Source: Sporosarcina sp. BI001-red
Lineage (GTDB): Bacteria; Bacillota; Bacilli; Bacillales_A; Planococcaceae
Direction: 5' to 3'
DNA: 64,000 nucleotides
NCBI RefSeq assembly: GCF_003384035.1
Contig: NZ_QQAK01000010.1
Coordinates: 310,001 to 374,000 of the forward strand
This document shows positions 62,356 through 64,000 of this stretch, in pieces. The number at the start of each line of letters is the position of its first letter. Positions within the stretch are counted from its first letter, which is position 1. The notes under the pieces are model-generated. The model worked only from the letters and a program-made list of their open reading frames with translations. It did no database searches and was not told the DNA's origin. The position numbers and the translations under genes were made by a program.

Positions 62356-62383
62356 TTACATCATAGCACTGAATATGATGTAA
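62356..62383. promoter_or_regulatory. Inverted repeat between the LysR gene and the aminotransferase gene
   Basis: TTACATCAT (62356-62364), a 10-bp spacer and ATGATGTAA (62375-62383), perfect 9-bp arms. The size and place suit a LysR-type recognition site. Confidence 0.65.
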
Positions 62384-62494
62384 TGAAATTAATAATTCAG
62401 CTTAATTAGAAAATAATTTTGTGTTAGGGGGGACACTTGGAAAGGTGATGGTAGATTCACAGCTTGTGATGAAAATCTAGAGGGGGCTCATAAC

Positions 62495-63706
62495 ATGATT
62501 TATAACTTCGACAACGTCATTGATAGAAGGAACACGGGATCTGTGAAGTGGGATAAAAAAGATGAAGTGTTTCAAGAACGTGATGTACTACCGATGTGGG
62601 TTGCGGATATGGACTTCCCATCCCCCCAGCCGATTATAGAGGCCATCAAGCAACGAGCAGATCATGGGATTTTTGGCTATTCAACGATGCATGATGGGTA
62701 TTATGATGCGATTATCGAATGGAATCAAAGAAGGCATCAATGGTCGATTGAAAAGGATTGGATCACCATCAGTCCCGGTGTAGTCCCAGCGTTGAATACA
62801 ATCGTCAAAACGTTTACAGAACCTGGGGATAAAATTATTATACAATCTCCTGTGTATTATCCTTTCACAAATGCCATCGTAGAAAATGGTAGAGAAGTGG
62901 TGTTGAACAGACTCCAATTGGAAAATGGCCGTTATTACATGGACTTTGAAGATTTACGTAATCAGTTGGATCCAAGTGTGAAGATGATTATTTTGTGCAA
63001 TCCTCATAACCCAGGCGGAAGTGTATGGACTAAAGGAGAACTCCAAGAACTTGGAGAAATCTGTTTAGCTCATAACATTTTAGTCGTATCGGATGAAATC
63101 CACTGTGATTTGGTATATACAGATTACAAATATACTCCTTTCGCTAGTATTAGTGAGGCATTTGAACAAAACACCATCTGCTGCACAGCTCCTAGTAAAA
63201 CGTTCAATCTGGCGGGATTACAACTTTCAAATATTATCATTCCGAATGAAGACTTAAGACAAAAGTTCTTAGATGCGGTCTCAAGAACACCGTTGCAGCT
63301 CACGAATCCATTTGCTATAGCTGCAACTGAAAGCGGTTACAAAAGGGGAGATGAATGGCTGGAACAACTGATAGCGTATTTACAGCAAAATGTTGCCTAC
63401 TTAACGGATTATATTACCACCCATCTGAAAGCGATAACCGTAATTCAACCGGAGTCAACGTATCTAGTCTGGCTGGACTGTAGGGGTCTTGGTTTGGAAC
63501 CGGAACAACTGGAAGAACTGTTGATCAAAAAAGCTAAAGTAGGATTTAACCAAGGATATACGTTTGGTCCAGGGGGTGAAGGATTTGTTCGTGTAAATAT
63601 TGCATGCCCACAATCCGTGCTAAAAGAAGGGTTAACTAGAATGGACAAAGCCTTTCAAGAATTGGAACACACATCTCAGAGTCTATCAGGCACACAAAAT
63701 AACTGA
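62495..63706 (+). CDS. MalY/PatB-family PLP aminotransferase / cysteine-S-conjugate beta-lyase
   Basis: A 403-residue fold-I PLP enzyme. It opens with NFDNVIDRRNTGSVKWDKKD and LPMWVADMDFPSPQPI, typical of PatB/MalY, and has NPHNPGGSVW, SDEIHCDLVY and CTAPSKTFNLAGLQ with the PLP-binding Lys. Members cleave cystathionine or cysteine conjugates to pyruvate, ammonia and a thiol, and some act as aminotransferases. ATG 62495 follows GAGGGGG. With the permease downstream and the LysR gene upstream it likely forms a uptake-and-cleavage unit for a sulfur amino acid. Confidence 0.9.
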   Translation: MIYNFDNVIDRRNTGSVKWDKKDEVFQERDVLPMWVADMDFPSPQPIIEAIKQRADHGIFGYSTMHDGYYDAIIEWNQRRHQWSIEKDWITISPGVVPALNTIVKTFTEPGDKIIIQSPVYYPFTNAIVENGREVVLNRLQLENGRYYMDFEDLRNQLDPSVKMIILCNPHNPGGSVWTKGELQELGEICLAHNILVVSDEIHCDLVYTDYKYTPFASISEAFEQNTICCTAPSKTFNLAGLQLSNIIIPNEDLRQKFLDAVSRTPLQLTNPFAIAATESGYKRGDEWLEQLIAYLQQNVAYLTDYITTHLKAITVIQPESTYLVWLDCRGLGLEPEQLEELLIKKAKVGFNQGYTFGPGGEGFVRVNIACPQSVLKEGLTRMDKAFQELEHTSQSLSGTQNN

Positions 63707-63753
63707 AGGTACACCTTTTTGTGAACGGTATTCATTCTAAGGAGATGATAGAG

Positions 63754-64000
63754 ATGGGTAGCCAAGAAGCGAAATTAAAGAAAGTACTAGGGTTAGGCGA
63801 CTTGATGGGGATTGCGGTCGGGCAAGTAATTGGAGTTGGAATTATGGCATTGATGGGTGTCGCCATTGGCATGACAGGTAAAGCGGTTGTGCTAGCTTTT
63901 GTCGTCTCTTCTGTATTTACGTGTATCACGATCATTCCGTTAACTATAATGGCCACAACGATGCCGACGACAGGTGCGCAGTATCGGTATTCAAGTCTTC
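63754..64000 (+). CDS. APC-family amino-acid permease (partial, runs off the window)
   Basis: The first 82 residues are visible. A short soluble head (SQEAKLKKVLGLGDL) leads into MGIAVGQVIGVGIMALMGVA, the family's first helix with the GxGI substrate loop, and a second helix (VVLAFVVSSVFTCITIIPLT). AAGGAG lies 9 bp upstream of ATG 63754; an in-frame ATG at 63745 overlaps it. It probably brings in the substrate of the MalY-like enzyme 50 bp upstream. Confidence 0.83.
   Translation, partial: MGSQEAKLKKVLGLGDLMGIAVGQVIGVGIMALMGVAIGMTGKAVVLAFVVSSVFTCITIIPLTIMATTMPTTGAQYRYSSL

Noticed and set aside
1-64000. tRNA, rRNA, phage integrase, restriction or toxin-antitoxin genes
   Set aside because: Looked for on both strands by motif; none could be supported apart from the IS30 transposase and the zinc-ribbon mini-gene.

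Overview
The window looks like a chromosomal segment of a low-to-moderate GC Gram-positive rod of the Bacillales, probably Planococcaceae (Sporosarcina-like). The evidence is the SLH-domain S-layer protein, strong GGAGG-type ribosome binding sites with frequent TTG/GTG starts, SigA-like promoters (TTGACA, 17 bp, TATACT), a YkyA-type lipoprotein, an LCP wall ligase and short T-tailed terminators. The genus is inference. No rRNA, tRNA or CRISPR array was found.

Layout. 1-9.5 kb: C-terminal end of an unidentified protein, phosphoglucomutase (pgcA), an S-layer protein, a general-stress protein, a MarR/HlyD/MFS drug-efflux operon with visible operators, and a VanZ-like protein. 9.6-9.8 kb: array of a 41-bp repeat, which recurs at 30.5 kb. 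10-28 kb: a surface-polysaccharide locus of the Wzx/Wzy type. It starts with two XRE regulators and contains an epimerase, glycosyltransferases, flippase, polymerase, initiating sugar-phosphate transferase, RmlA/RmlB, a DegT aminotransferase, and an unusual ATP-grasp / fold-III PLP decarboxylase / FemAB-like block. It is bracketed by a CpsB/YwqE-like phosphatase without its metal ligands and a Wzz/BY-kinase fusion without its Walker A lysine. 28-31.9 kb: LCP ligase, a decayed copy of a beta-helix gene, the second 41-bp array and a membrane acyltransferase.

32-40.3 kb is patchy, with many relics: a SMUG2-like glycosylase, an IS30-family element beside an Ltp-domain gene, a zinc-ribbon mini-gene, an MFS fragment, and a large protein joining a right-handed beta-helix to two CbxX/SpoVK-type AAA+ domains. 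40.5-44.9 kb: MFS transporter, TetR regulator, acyl-CoA ligase and enoyl-CoA hydratase, with shared inverted-repeat operators. 45.2-52.2 kb: secreted GH84 beta-N-acetylglucosaminidase with a DasR/NagR-like operator, a polysaccharide deacetylase and a YkyA lipoprotein. 52.5-56.9 kb: TRAP-type permease, small membrane protein, FadR-type regulator, CitE-like lyase and CaiB-type CoA-transferase, a likely catabolic route for a hydroxy-dicarboxylate. 57-64 kb: two genes broken by in-frame stops (a coiled-coil membrane protein and a prolyl oligopeptidase), a TSUP permease, and a LysR / MalY-like aminotransferase / amino-acid permease group.

The best candidates for something new are the paired pseudo-kinase and pseudo-phosphatase in the polysaccharide locus, the beta-helix/AAA+ fusion with its decayed partial copy and conserved leader hairpin, the exact 41-bp repeat arrays, and the amino-acid-handling block inside the glycan operon. 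All function calls come from reading motifs by eye; no database search was run.
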